From Carposina sasakii (lineage: Eukaryota > Arthropoda > Insecta > Lepidoptera > Carposinidae): DNA of 64,000 nucleotides. The stretch spans positions 10,250,495 through 10,314,494 of the forward strand of contig CP053150.1 of NCBI GenBank assembly GCA_014607495.2, in the 5' to 3' direction. This document shows positions 24,551 through 35,145 of the stretch, in pieces. Numbering within the stretch: the first letter of the stretch is position 1; each line of letters begins with the position of its first letter. The notes below the pieces were generated by a model. It was given only the letters and a program-made list of their open reading frames with translations. It searched no databases and was not told the DNA's origin. A program made the position numbers and the translations under genes.

Positions 24551-27064
24551 TATAAATTCTGTCCCAGAAATTGAGTTTAAATAAACTTGTGGTGTTGAAG
24601 CTTGACTTCAATCGATATCAGCATCTAGAATACTGGAAACGAATAGAATTTAGGCCAGTTTCAAAATAAACCTGCAGAAAATAGGTACACTATCTAGGTC
24701 AAACGACTCTATCGTATTTTACTAATGGGCAGGTTTTGTTGGTTTATAATAGATCTGTCGATAAAGTGTTGATAGATTACAGGTTTCAGTGGCCCACTAA
24801 CTTCGGATAGTTCCGTGTCTGTCAAATATTTCATGCTACTACTCTTAAGCTCTTCAGCACTATTACCTATACATAGGTATAAGTAAAGTTATTTTACGGA
24901 GTCTTAACATTCCGTTTGTATTACACAAAGCAAAATACATAGTATCATGAGAAAAGATTTTAACATTTAACTGAATTTCTTTAAAAGATTTCTTAAACTG
25001 TTTTATTGTCTTTATGTACCACATGGTATTTATAATTATTACAGCAATTTGTCTTACCGCGTATCTTAATTTTTTTCAATATTGCAGCGTCATTATCGTA
25101 AGTTTTATTTTACTGGCCCAATATTGAATAACTTGGTAAACTCGTTAGACCTCTATTTACCATTGACGCACAGAAACACCATTACTCTGCCTCTTTCTGG
25201 GAAACTTATTTCACAACCGTAATGTTAGTTCACGGAATTCGTACAATATTACCCGGAATGCATAAAACTGAAATGGTTAAGTTTATACTAACTCAAATAA
25301 AAGCTCTAGATTAAATCTTAACACACCCTTATAAACACATCTACAAGTGTACACTATGTATCTCTGCAGACTTGCATGTTGTGTGAACTTTTACTTAGGA
25401 TAATAGTCAGCCCTAAATAATAATAATATACCTTAAACTGTATTCCTAGGCTATTATCTGTTAATTGTACCTAAAGTAAATAAATAAAAGATTTACTATT
25501 TGGAAACGTATGACGTCAAAGTGCTTTATTATGTAGGTTTGATAAATATTGCCCTTATTATCATATCACAAATCAACGTTTCAAGTTTAAAGCTCAAGGC
25601 TTCGAGACAGTTCTCACACGCTCAAAGGCATATTGCTATGTAATAAGTCAAATCTAATAGGTGTCAATTAGTAAGCTGTTGACACGCAAGCTTGGAGAGA
25701 GGTTGACAGGCTGCATTCTTATTCATTGCGTCCACACTCGACCAACGAACGCCAACGTACCTATATTCGGCGGTGATGTTTATTGCGGTATGATTCATGG
25801 CCAATAAATTACCAAATACTAATCTAACTTTACGTAGTTTCTATATTTTATAGAAGAGCAATTTGCTATATTATAAAATATTGAATACTCTTAGAGGTCG
25901 ACTCTCTTTCTTTCGTAGTTTTTTGTGAAAGATCATTTTTTGATTAAAGATTTTCATCGAGGTTAATTTTTGTAACTTGACAGAATTGACCGTTAATATT
26001 TACAGAAGATTTGTAATAAGGAAATTTGAAATTTTAATGAAAGACTTTAGACTGAATTTAGAATTGTCAATCAATGAAACAACGTTGGCTTCTATTGCAC
26101 CCGTGAACGTACATTCATATGAACGTACTTACGACATAGTTATCATTATCAAGTACAACCTTACCATTGATCCGGAACGGCCAGAAAAACAACAATAGTA
26201 CCTCTACACGAGATTAGTTGTAACGGTATGAGATAATTTGATATTATATCATGTGCTGATGATAAGTGCACTGTAATTTTCTTTCATTATTAGGCTTTGG
26301 AGAATGTACAAGAAGGCATTTAATTAATTGCTTAACGTGTGAACGGAACGAGTTGAACGACTTTCTTCCGAGTATTGGAACAATTAAATTCTTTTCAACA
26401 ACCGAGATCAATTCACTACCTGGTATTCGAACAGTTTTTATAATTACCTAGGTATTTGTTTTAATAAATCCTTCCTCGTTACTTCAATAAGAATTTATCA
26501 ACTTGACTTTCAACCCACGAGATTGCATTCTGCATTCTGGCCATTTTTAGTTACTACATTGTCATACACAATGTCAATGTTTAATGCATTTATTTCAGGC
26601 AATATTATGTAATGACAAGATAAGGGTCTTTCTTAAGTGCGGAATAAATATTTGAAGTTGTAAATCATAATAATAATTATTATTTTTTAAAATATTTATT
26701 TGTTTTCAAAATTTTATTTAATTGATCAAATCATATAAAATTAACCAATCAATCAATACCCACGTTAGCCATGATGAGTATTAAGAACACGCTTAACATA
26801 AGAGTAACAAAATACTCGATCAAATCCTTATCCAAACACAGCATCATCTAACTAAAGTCTCAGTGTGATGGATGTCGGCTTCATGCAAAACTCCTCCATA
26901 CTTAGTGAACTGTCAAAACTGTTGTCGAAGATGTAATAAATTACTTTAAAATATCCGTGGGTGAAAATTTATAAGAACATGCCATTCAATTCAAATCCAG
27001 ATGAATGAAATTCAGTCAAAATCATCTACCTACTTACTAGTTTAATATAAGTGAAATTACCTAT
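24551..27064. other. Unannotated AT-rich DNA
   Basis: Readings of 60-73 codons at 25977 and 26266 show no family motifs and are not supported. Confidence 0.45.
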
Positions 27065-27385
27065 GGGATGGTGGTTATTTGAATTCTTGGAGGACGACAA
27101 GCAACTTTTTTGATGGATAATAAATCCTTTGTCCGCGTGGTGCCGGCAGAGTAAAATTCGTACCACCCCAAGGCTGCCCGTGGGTATCGCACGAGGCGAT
27201 TAAGGGTTTCCGGGAGGTGGGCAGCAGCGCCTCCCGTGTTGAAAATACAAACTGCGGTCACAAACCCCTCCTGCCCAGCGTGGTGACTATGGGCAAATAC
27301 CCCCCATGGCAGTCTTGTGACGTGCCCTGGGGGAAGCCTACGTCCAGCAGTGGACTGCAATAGGCTGATGATGATGATGATGAAA
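27065..27385 (+). mobile_element. LINE 3' end with (GAT)n tail
   Basis: GC-rich sequence ends cctacgtccagcagtggact, then gcaataggctgatgatgatgatga, the same terminal motif found inverted at about 52660 and 54140. The 99-codon reading on the minus strand is a by-product of GC content. It is a 5'-truncated retroelement 3' end, family unresolved. Confidence 0.6.
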
Positions 27386-28221
27386 TCCTTTGTAGATATT
27401 TATGTGGAATAAATAGATACTTTTAGATACCTACTTTAGTAGAGGTATGCCTGCGGTATGCCATCTTTATTTTTTTCTATAGCCCACGGTGACAAATTCG
27501 CAGGCAATAACTTGTCCCACAATAAAAACGATGCTTCGCTTGGTGGGATACGAGTATTATAAATTAACTGGACAATTTAATAGCTCATATGCTTTGTTTG
27601 ACCTACTTGCACCTGCAAACTAGCGATACTTGTATTTCGAAATGAGCCTGTTTCGGGTCTTATACAATATGTAAGGGCCATATAAATCTATATGATGTCA
27701 AGGCTCCGTTAAAAAAATAGCTGTATCCTATAATTATATGCATTCTTGTCCATTATCACCAAAGGGGGGTCCATTATCCACCCACTTTTTAACAACATAC
27801 TATTACCGCCGCTTCTCGTGCCTAAAATAATAAGTAACAAATTAGGTGTAAGCAATGCAACATACTACAAAACACCGCAAGTATGACCCCGTTGCCCACG
27901 CCTTTGACAGTTGCACTCATAAACACTTACGTTTACAGCATGTCGAGCATTGTATGTGGGATGAAGGAACATGGAGGTGTTACTCGAAATGTAATCGATG
28001 GTTGCGTCATTACGTGCTATACTAGTGGTTAGTGTCGCAGTCAGGTGTCATTGAAATGTATTAATCAAATCATCTATCAATTTGTTACTTGTATTGCCGC
28101 TACCCAGAATTTTGCGGTGTACCTAGATTGCGCCACGTACTCCAGCCTTACCCTTCTGTATGTGAAACGCTTTGTTTAGCGACGTGATTATGTTTTTAAA
28201 GTTTTCACACTAATATGGTAG
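27386..28221. other. Unannotated DNA
   Basis: Mixed composition, no ORF. Nothing recognised. Confidence 0.5.
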
Positions 28222-28223
28222 TA

Positions 28224-29080
28224 GTATATATGTCTTGGCCATATCGTAGAATTGATCATTTCATGAAATGGTCGAGCATTTCATGAAATGGTCGCATTTC
28301 ATGAAAAGTTCAACTATCTATTGGCCACATCATGATATGGTTTGGGCAGATCGATGATTAAAAATCGTTTCTCGATATGGGCAACTAAACGCCCGATCAT
28401 TTCATGATGTGGTCAAGATTATTGATCATATCGTAAAATAGTTACATGAATCACCGGTAGAGGCGCTGCGCGCGTTTTATTTATGTGTGAAGATGGCGGA
28501 TTTTTCTTTTTAGGTTATAAAACAAATTAAAGAGAGTAGGGTGACTATGCAGAAGAAGTTCACGGATAGTGTGTTATATTGTATAATGTATATTAGACTT
28601 AATGGTGGTTTATAATAATATTGTTAAACAAAAACCTTAGATTACGATAGGTTAGGTTAGGTTAGGTTAGACTATGACAAATGACGCACGAGCCGAGCGA
28701 GCGGAGCGATCGTGCCCAGGCAGCGTCCGGCGATGTGCCAGATGCGAATCGCTTTTGTAAAGTCTTTTATGTTTTTAAATATTATATTGTGAAAATATCA
28801 CATAAATAATAGCAAAAAAAAATCATACCATCATACCTTATGGTATACTTATATATGGTGTACGGTATATATTATTTATATAAGCTCTTACCACATTTGG
28901 ATTTTATGGACACCCTGTTAATACGATTTGGCCAAACGTGGATGACAAAATCGTGAAATGTAGACGATTTAACGATCTGGTCAAATTGAATTGGCCACTT
29001 CATGAAATGCGACCACTTCATGAAATGCTCGACCATTTCATGAAATGATCAATTTTACAATATGGCCACGACATATATAC
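28224..29080. mobile_element. 857-bp fold-back element with TA duplication and palindrome arrays
   Basis: Long inverted ends begin GTATATATGTCTTGGCC and end GGCCACGACATATATAC, flanked by TA (28222-28223 and 29081-29082). Each arm carries spaced copies of CATTTCATGAAATG, which is its own inverse complement. The interior has CGCTGCGCGCG, AAGATGGCGGATTTTTC (a YY1-like initiator context), and four TTAGG units at 28648-28670. No transposase is present. A TA duplication suggests Tc1/mariner-type mobilisation. Confidence 0.8.
28648..28670 (+). repeat. Interstitial TTAGG telomere-type repeat
   Basis: TAGGTTAGGTTAGGTTAGG continues through four consecutive insect telomeric units. It lies inside the fold-back element, so it is part of a mobile unit and not a chromosome end. 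Confidence 0.8.
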
Positions 29081-29082
29081 TA

Positions 29083-32000
29083 AGCAGGATATGAAAGATT
29101 TTTTGTCACATGGTAAAATAGAATAGAAGTAGGTACACCACATTTATGAAAAGCTGATGAGACTTTATTGGTGTTATTACAAAAGAGCGCCTAAAGTTAG
29201 ACTCGATTTAAATATGACATTTGACAGCAAAATGTATGGCATATCTACCAAATTTAGGACATGTTTAGCTTAAAAAATGTTTAAAGTCTGTCTTTCGAAC
29301 TTTCCTGATCAAACTGAACCCAATTACACAATAAAATAAATTGTATAGATACATCAGCTTATATTCACACGCGACATATGCACTTTCTATACCTCACTGC
29401 TGCACTCAGAGATGTTTAATAAATATTTAATCTAATCCTAAGTCAAGATTTTAAAGGTTACCCTTCAGTATAGTCATTTATAATATGGAATATAAAGTAA
29501 TCTAACAAGTTTAAAGTTACTATAAGTCATTACGACTTATTTAATTCTCCTTTCTGAGTGCTGCGGCTATTATAGACAAAAATACAACAAAAACTTCCCA
29601 GAGGTAAATTGAAAAATAAGAAATGGAAAAGGTCAAAGGAAAATCTAATCTAGAAATGGTACTATCATCATAAAGCTTACTTTTATTAAGTTACAAAAGA
29701 AAAGTTCCTTTTTAGAATTACTTACGGCTGAGGAAAAGTATTATTCATGGTTAATGAAGTTTTACCTTTTTTACTGTTATAGAAAGTTAATAGAATTTTC
29801 GCGCACGTAAACTTTAGAAGGCCGTAAGTCTAAATTTAGATCTACGTTCTTACGAAATAGCTTGGTATAGATTGAAATTTAATGATTCACTAAACTTTTA
29901 GAAAACAAAAAGATAATATTTAGCATTTCCTTTTCATCAACTACATTTTGTAAACTACATGCTACCTATATGAAAAGAGGATACTACTTATCATAGGTCC
30001 TTTATACTAACTAAAACATCAATAAATACATTGGTAAGGACTGTATGGTTACCAGATTCTAAAAAAATATCCTAGCATCAAATCCCTGTCAACGAATTTT
30101 CTAGCATTAGAGTCCTCCTGGTGTGCTCCGACAAATTCCCGAAAATTTTGAATTTTCCTTTTTTCCCAGATTGATAACAAAAATACCGAATGTTAAGAAA
30201 ATTCCAACTACCTGCCTAGGTACTTAATTAAGAGATATTATTATTTTAATATTTTTAACTTCTTACAAAACTTTGATCAATATCCTGAATCAAACAGCAT
30301 TGGTAGTGTAAAAAGCTTACAATACCCTGTTTATTTACTAATAAATCTTTTTATAGGCATTTTTTGTCCAACTTTGCAGGTAAGATATCACGTAGAGACC
30401 GAACAAATCTAGAGTTGGTTGTGTAATACTTTACGTGAACTTGATTGTTCTTTTTTTGTGCAGTCACGTAATTTAGTAGGTATACCTAGTTGTTTGACCG
30501 ATATTTTCTAATGTTTGGACTTTGTTTCGAGATATCAAGTTGTAAGCATTCTTAGTATAGATATAAGTACATACAATTTATGAAGGCAATCGATCTAGAT
30601 TATGATTTTAGCCTATACTAAAGTGTAGTATTATTCGTAGAAATAACATAATCTTATCTGGTTTCCTAGTTAGAAGCCGCCCAGCCTACAAGCTGATTCC
30701 CTAAAATCATCTGCCAAATACCTATAGTTTGGATTAGTAACTCAATTGTTTGAAATATTCTAAATATAATAAACTGCTTAACAGCTGGTTAAGAATTGCG
30801 GCCATTTACCGAAATCAGATGATAACAAAAGATGTTCAATGTAATGATTTTTGAATAAAGCCTATGACTGTCAGCATAAATACTGAAGAACGCGAGAGTG
30901 TAATTTACTTTCTTGCGATACTATCAAGGCTCTCCGGGTTTTTCTACCAAAGTACTTATTGGGAACTGTTTGAATGAATACATTTCGAAACGTAATGCCA
31001 CTGCTTGCATCATCATATGACTCATATTTTTACAAAGCCTAGTTACCTACGTTAAGGCAGAGGATATATTGTATATGGACTATGGCTTTTAACATCAATA
31101 ACGCATTAAAAAAAAATATATTAACCTTAAGGTGGAGATTTTAATATTATCTATTACCGTTGCCTGATAGTACAGCTGTAATACGATCTCACAATACTTT
31201 TGAAATATTGTGTGGGTAGGAATAAAATAAATAACTCCAAGGATTGAATTGTTTCCATAAGTCAACTAATGTTGCTATTAATATAAAGCATAACATGACC
31301 AACCATGTCGGTTGGAAACCAAATACATTATTTTACCTATAGGTAATATTATGTATATTACTTGGTATTACTTGATAAACCAGTGTAGCTACAGCCTAAA
31401 CTGTCCTTGCAAAACGTTTTTTATAGAGACAACTTTCATTCACTTAAATTCTGCGTAAAAATACATGACTAAGTAATTAATTAAGCGGAATGTGCAGAGA
31501 CACATTGCACTGTAACGAAATCTGTTTTATGCCTCACCGCTTCAATTAAATTGTCTCTTAGACAACAAATATTACAAAATAGTGACATCTCGCGTTGCAT
31601 TCAAAACTTGTGGTCTCTACTCTAGCATAGAATAAGTAATAAAGAGTACCTATGGCTCTATCATGTCATTCTCAAATAAAAATCGATTTGTGATTATGAT
31701 GTATCGGAGATTTTACATCTGATCCCGCTATGTTTAAGGGTAACTCTGGGATCTCATATTACTCGTATGCGAATTCGGAACCATATTATGCCATTCTGGC
31801 TAACTTATTTTTGTGAATATTTTCGTGTGTACCTATATATGTACGAGTATGTTATTGCAGAGAAGGTCATCAGTCAGTCACTTTAAGCCAATGAGTCTTC
31901 CACTGACTGGATTTCATTCAATTTTTAGTTGATGTAACACAAGCAGGCCGATCAAGACACTATTGTTTCGGCTTCTATCAATCCTACCCTACGTACGTCC

Positions 32001-32753
32001 CAATGTTTTTAAAATATCTTCAACTGTATAACCAACAGTTCAGTTGTAGTTACTGGGTACATCGATCTGTTTCATTGTAAGGAAATTGCATCAAATTTGA
32101 TGCAGTTTCCTACAACGCCTTTAAATTGATCGTTATTCAGATATCCCATTGTTCTGAAGCCATTACCCTGCGATTTGTTTTGTCAGGCCATTTTTCAATT
32201 TGTATGTAACAATTTTAAGTAATAAAATATTACGTTACTTTCGTAACAGAACAAATGAGTCCACACTAAACACTGTGCTAATTTTGAATTCATAAATTTC
32301 TCGCGGATCTTTGTAATTTTATTCTAAAATCTAGACTAAATGTAGAATGAAAATATTTGCTCGTAAGTTTGTTATCTAAATTAACACGTGCCTACCAATT
32401 TATTTAGATTTTAATTACAATTAATCAATGTACTAGACTAACAAATAATTTGCGATAACTTTTAAAGCTTTGCTCTCAAGATAACCTTAAAATAAGAAGT
32501 TTTGACAGATGCATCACATTAAATATTATTATAATTATTGCTGATAATAATGCACTCATAGTTCAGAGGTTACAGACAGGCGGAGACGGCGCCATTGTTA
32601 TATAATAATAAATCAAAGTCTCTCTAGAATAATTTACAGTCTAGCAGATGTAGGTAATAGTTTATGTAAAGTGCAATAGAAATATTCATTTTGTCAAAGG
32701 AAGAGCTCTCAGCTAGTAGAATTTTTCGTGTGCCAAAATTTTCCTTATATGAG
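29083..32753. other. Unannotated AT-rich DNA
   Basis: No coding or RNA feature seen apart from a small hairpin near 32077-32114 (ggaaattgcatcaaa and inverse). Confidence 0.5.
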
Positions 32754-33055
32754 TTTCGCCCGATCAAGTAATTAAAAAAAATACTTGATCGGGCGAAATT
32801 TAAAGTGTCCAGTGTTTATGCTAGATTTTTCATAGACAGATATTAATTAAATTAATTCTAATGAAAAAATCTTGCTTCTTTCTGCGTCAATGTGCATTTG
32901 TGCAGTCTATTTACTTAATTTTATTTGGACCCTAATATTTTGAAAACCAGACATATCCCAGGTATGCTTCCATGGAGAAAAATGATCGTGATTATGAGGA
33001 GATTCCGTAGTTTTTGGGAACGTTGACCACCAAAAATCATCCTGTATAAAAAATT
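32754..33055 (-). mobile_element. MITE family H, minus-strand partial copy, with perfect hairpin at its edge
   Basis: The right end ccaccaaaaatcatcctgtata is the inverse of the left end of the copies at 54504 and 60388. The body matches in inverse, including cagtctatttactt, gaccctaatattttg and ccaggtatgcttccatgg. The other edge is a perfect 17-bp hairpin TTTCGCCCGATCAAGTA/TACTTGATCGGGCGAAA (32754-32770, 32782-32798). The opposite element end is missing. Confidence 0.65.
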
Positions 33056-33154
33056 ATAAAGCAATTTCACAGTAGGTAGCTATAAAAACCACATTGTGTA
33101 GTAAAATATTATAAAAACCCACATCAATAAAATCATGACAGTAAAAATTGTAAT

Positions 33155-33237
33155 TGACCCGGTAGCTCAGCTGGTGACTGGTGAGAGCTCTGCGCGGAAT
33201 ACGAGAGGTCGTGGGTTCGAGTCCCACTCGGGTGAAG
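33155..33237 (+). mobile_element. tRNA-derived SINE head, copy 1
   Basis: GACCCGGTAGCTCAGCTGGT (A box) and GGTCGTGGGTTCGAGTCCCA (B box) are followed by CTCGGGTGAAGAGTTTTTT. A ten-base insertion lies in the D-loop region. The acceptor ends can pair, but the centre gives CTCT/AGAG around a 12-13 base loop instead of a 5-bp stem with a 7-base loop, so this is not a functional tRNA. Confidence 0.65.
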
Positions 33238-33431
33238 AGTTTTTTCATTTCTTAAAAACTTATTTATAATATATATAGATACTCGTCCATAATATAATCC
33301 GCTGGGATATACTTTCGTTTCATCATTAAACATTGTGCTGAGGGATTCAGCTATGTTTACCGAGATTCGGCTAGCTAGTTTATAACTATCGCGATGAAAA
33401 AATAAAAGAGATGGTCAAATTCGTCATCCGA

Positions 33432-33514
33432 GTAATTGACCCGGTAGCTCAGTTGGTGAGAGCTCTGCACGGAATTCGAGAGGTCGTGGGTTCGAGTCGC
33501 ACTCGGGTGAAGAA
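33432..33514 (+). mobile_element. tRNA-derived SINE head, copy 2
   Basis: GACCCGGTAGCTCAGTTGGT and GGTCGTGGGTTCGAGTCGC match copy 1, 277 bases upstream, without its D-loop insertion. The tail AAGAATTTTTTCATTTCTTA is shared. It has the same non-canonical anticodon region, so it is a SINE or tRNA pseudogene. Confidence 0.65.
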
Positions 33515-35032
33515 TTTTTTCATTTCTTAAAAACATATTTATAGGTAATACTAAAAATTGTATTGCAGAAAAATAAATACAAACTCAGGGCAAAGGACCG
33601 TAAAATAGACGGTCATCATTAGTGATACAACTTATTTTACTACAATTCACTAAATTCAATACCGCAACCACAGATTAAACCTTATACCGGCAGTACTTTA
33701 GCAATCTATAGATAAATGTTATGTAGATGTTCAAATGTTTGGTCCATTTATCAATAAAACAAAAATGGCTATCGTGATTTTGGTTAATAAATCACTATAA
33801 TGATAGGCAATCAAAACCACTATTTCGATGGCAAAATAACTAATTTGACCCTACAGTTTGTTTTTTTTTTTGTAAATAATTTATACAACTAATTTATATA
33901 TTGGTAAAAAACTCGTTCTTTCTAGCGGAATATCATAAAATTATAAACTTTTATGTCTATTACGAGTGATTTTCCAAATAAGGAATTAATATTGTTCGCA
34001 CGGATTCTTTGTTTTAAATTAATAAGCTGTTTATATTAAAGATTTATACATAATGTAGCTTTAAACTGGATTGATATTTATTATATTTATGGGTATGTAT
34101 TTACCAAACTAAAGGCACATTAGTAGCTTCACTTGCTGGAATACATTCGATATTTATTCAAATACTGACAGAAAATTCAATCAAAATCTGTTGAGCCAAA
34201 TAAGAATTTAATTCAGTCTGTATATTCCTTTAGGATTTAAATAGACATAAATTAATAAATAATGATCTCATTTCATTTTTACATATTAAAACAATAGTAT
34301 AAATAGTGATAACGTTACGACACCATAATTTTCTAAAGATATTGTAATCAAAACAATAGAATACAATGTTGTTATTACAATAATAGAAAAAAATATATTT
34401 ATCAAAATCTACCAAAAATGACATTGTTTATCTGTTCAAAGTATACAAACCTATGTCAGTCGCGGTTATCAGAGTTTAAGCTCACCAATTGATTTACTAA
34501 AAGTATTCTTCCAAAATAAACCCCCTTTCTGAGTTACTTAAAACAATTTTAGAGCTACTGACATTTTTTACCTTGACCCAAAGATCAAAGCGTATAATCA
34601 CAAACTTTATGAGTTTTCAATTTAATGTTATTCAAATAGATGGGCTCGACTGGTAATAAAAATTCTAGCCACATACTGTTACTGCGATTATTTATTGCAA
34701 TGCTATGCTAATATTGTTTCTACATCGGTACGACACGTTAAAACATATGTTGCGTTACTGATCCTAATCTTTAATTGAGGAAATTCTATTTAAATCTTCA
34801 GGTGATCATAATAATATGTTGTAATAGGTATATCTCATATAGGTATCAACTTAAATATTAAAAAGGGGTGTTCCTAAAATTGTACCTAATTAAATATAGT
34901 TGCGAACATCGCACATATAGAAATGTACAATTAGTTTAAGTTGCATAATAATTATATATTATATAGCATTATAGGTACCTATTTAAAATTATACAGAAAA
35001 AATGAATAACCAATTCCTCATTATATTTTCAG
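33515..35032. other. Unannotated AT-rich DNA upstream of PDZ exon 1
   Basis: It ends in the polypyrimidine tract and acceptor of exon 1. No other exon is recognised. Confidence 0.5.
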
Positions 35033-35145
35033 GGACACAATGGTGTAAATACCAGTCAACATGCGGTGGTTCAAGAGGGAACCGCCGCGGCTGCTGGCCG
35101 TCTCGCCGGAGACGGAGCCTAGGAATCCCCGACCTTCTAGAATCG
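35033..35145 (+). CDS. Exon 1 (coding from 35061) of the PDZ gene, with short 5' UTR
   Basis: The acceptor is ttatattttcag, with AG at 35031-35032. The start ATG at 35061 is preceded in frame by TAA at 35046-35048, so no in-frame start lies further upstream in this exon. The 28 codons begin [17 protein letters not shown] and end in phase 1 at donor G|GTAATA. The leftover G joins AC of exon 2 to give Asp, reading [15 protein letters not shown]. The AG acceptor implies at least one upstream 5' UTR exon. This exon is GC-rich compared with its surroundings. Confidence 0.8.
35040..35048 (+). promoter_or_regulatory. Minimal upstream ORF (ATG GTG TAA) in the PDZ-gene leader
   Basis: A two-codon ORF stands 12 bases before the main ATG in the same exon and in the same frame. 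Such minimal uORFs can reduce or modulate initiation at the next AUG; an effect here is inference only. Confidence 0.4.

Noticed and set aside
25977..26198. 73-codon ORF MTELTVNIYRRFVIRK...
   Set aside because: It has no recognisable motif or splice context, and base composition is like the surrounding non-coding DNA.
27061..27360. 99-codon minus-strand ORF rich in Arg/Gly/His
   Set aside because: It is in the antisense of a LINE 3' end with the (GAT)n tail; the GC content explains the open frame.
28648..28670. Chromosome-end telomere
   Set aside because: Only four TTAGG units, inside a fold-back mobile element, with ordinary DNA on both sides.
33157..33235. Functional tRNA gene
   Set aside because: A and B boxes are present, but the anticodon stem and 7-base loop are not, and several related copies lie in the window.
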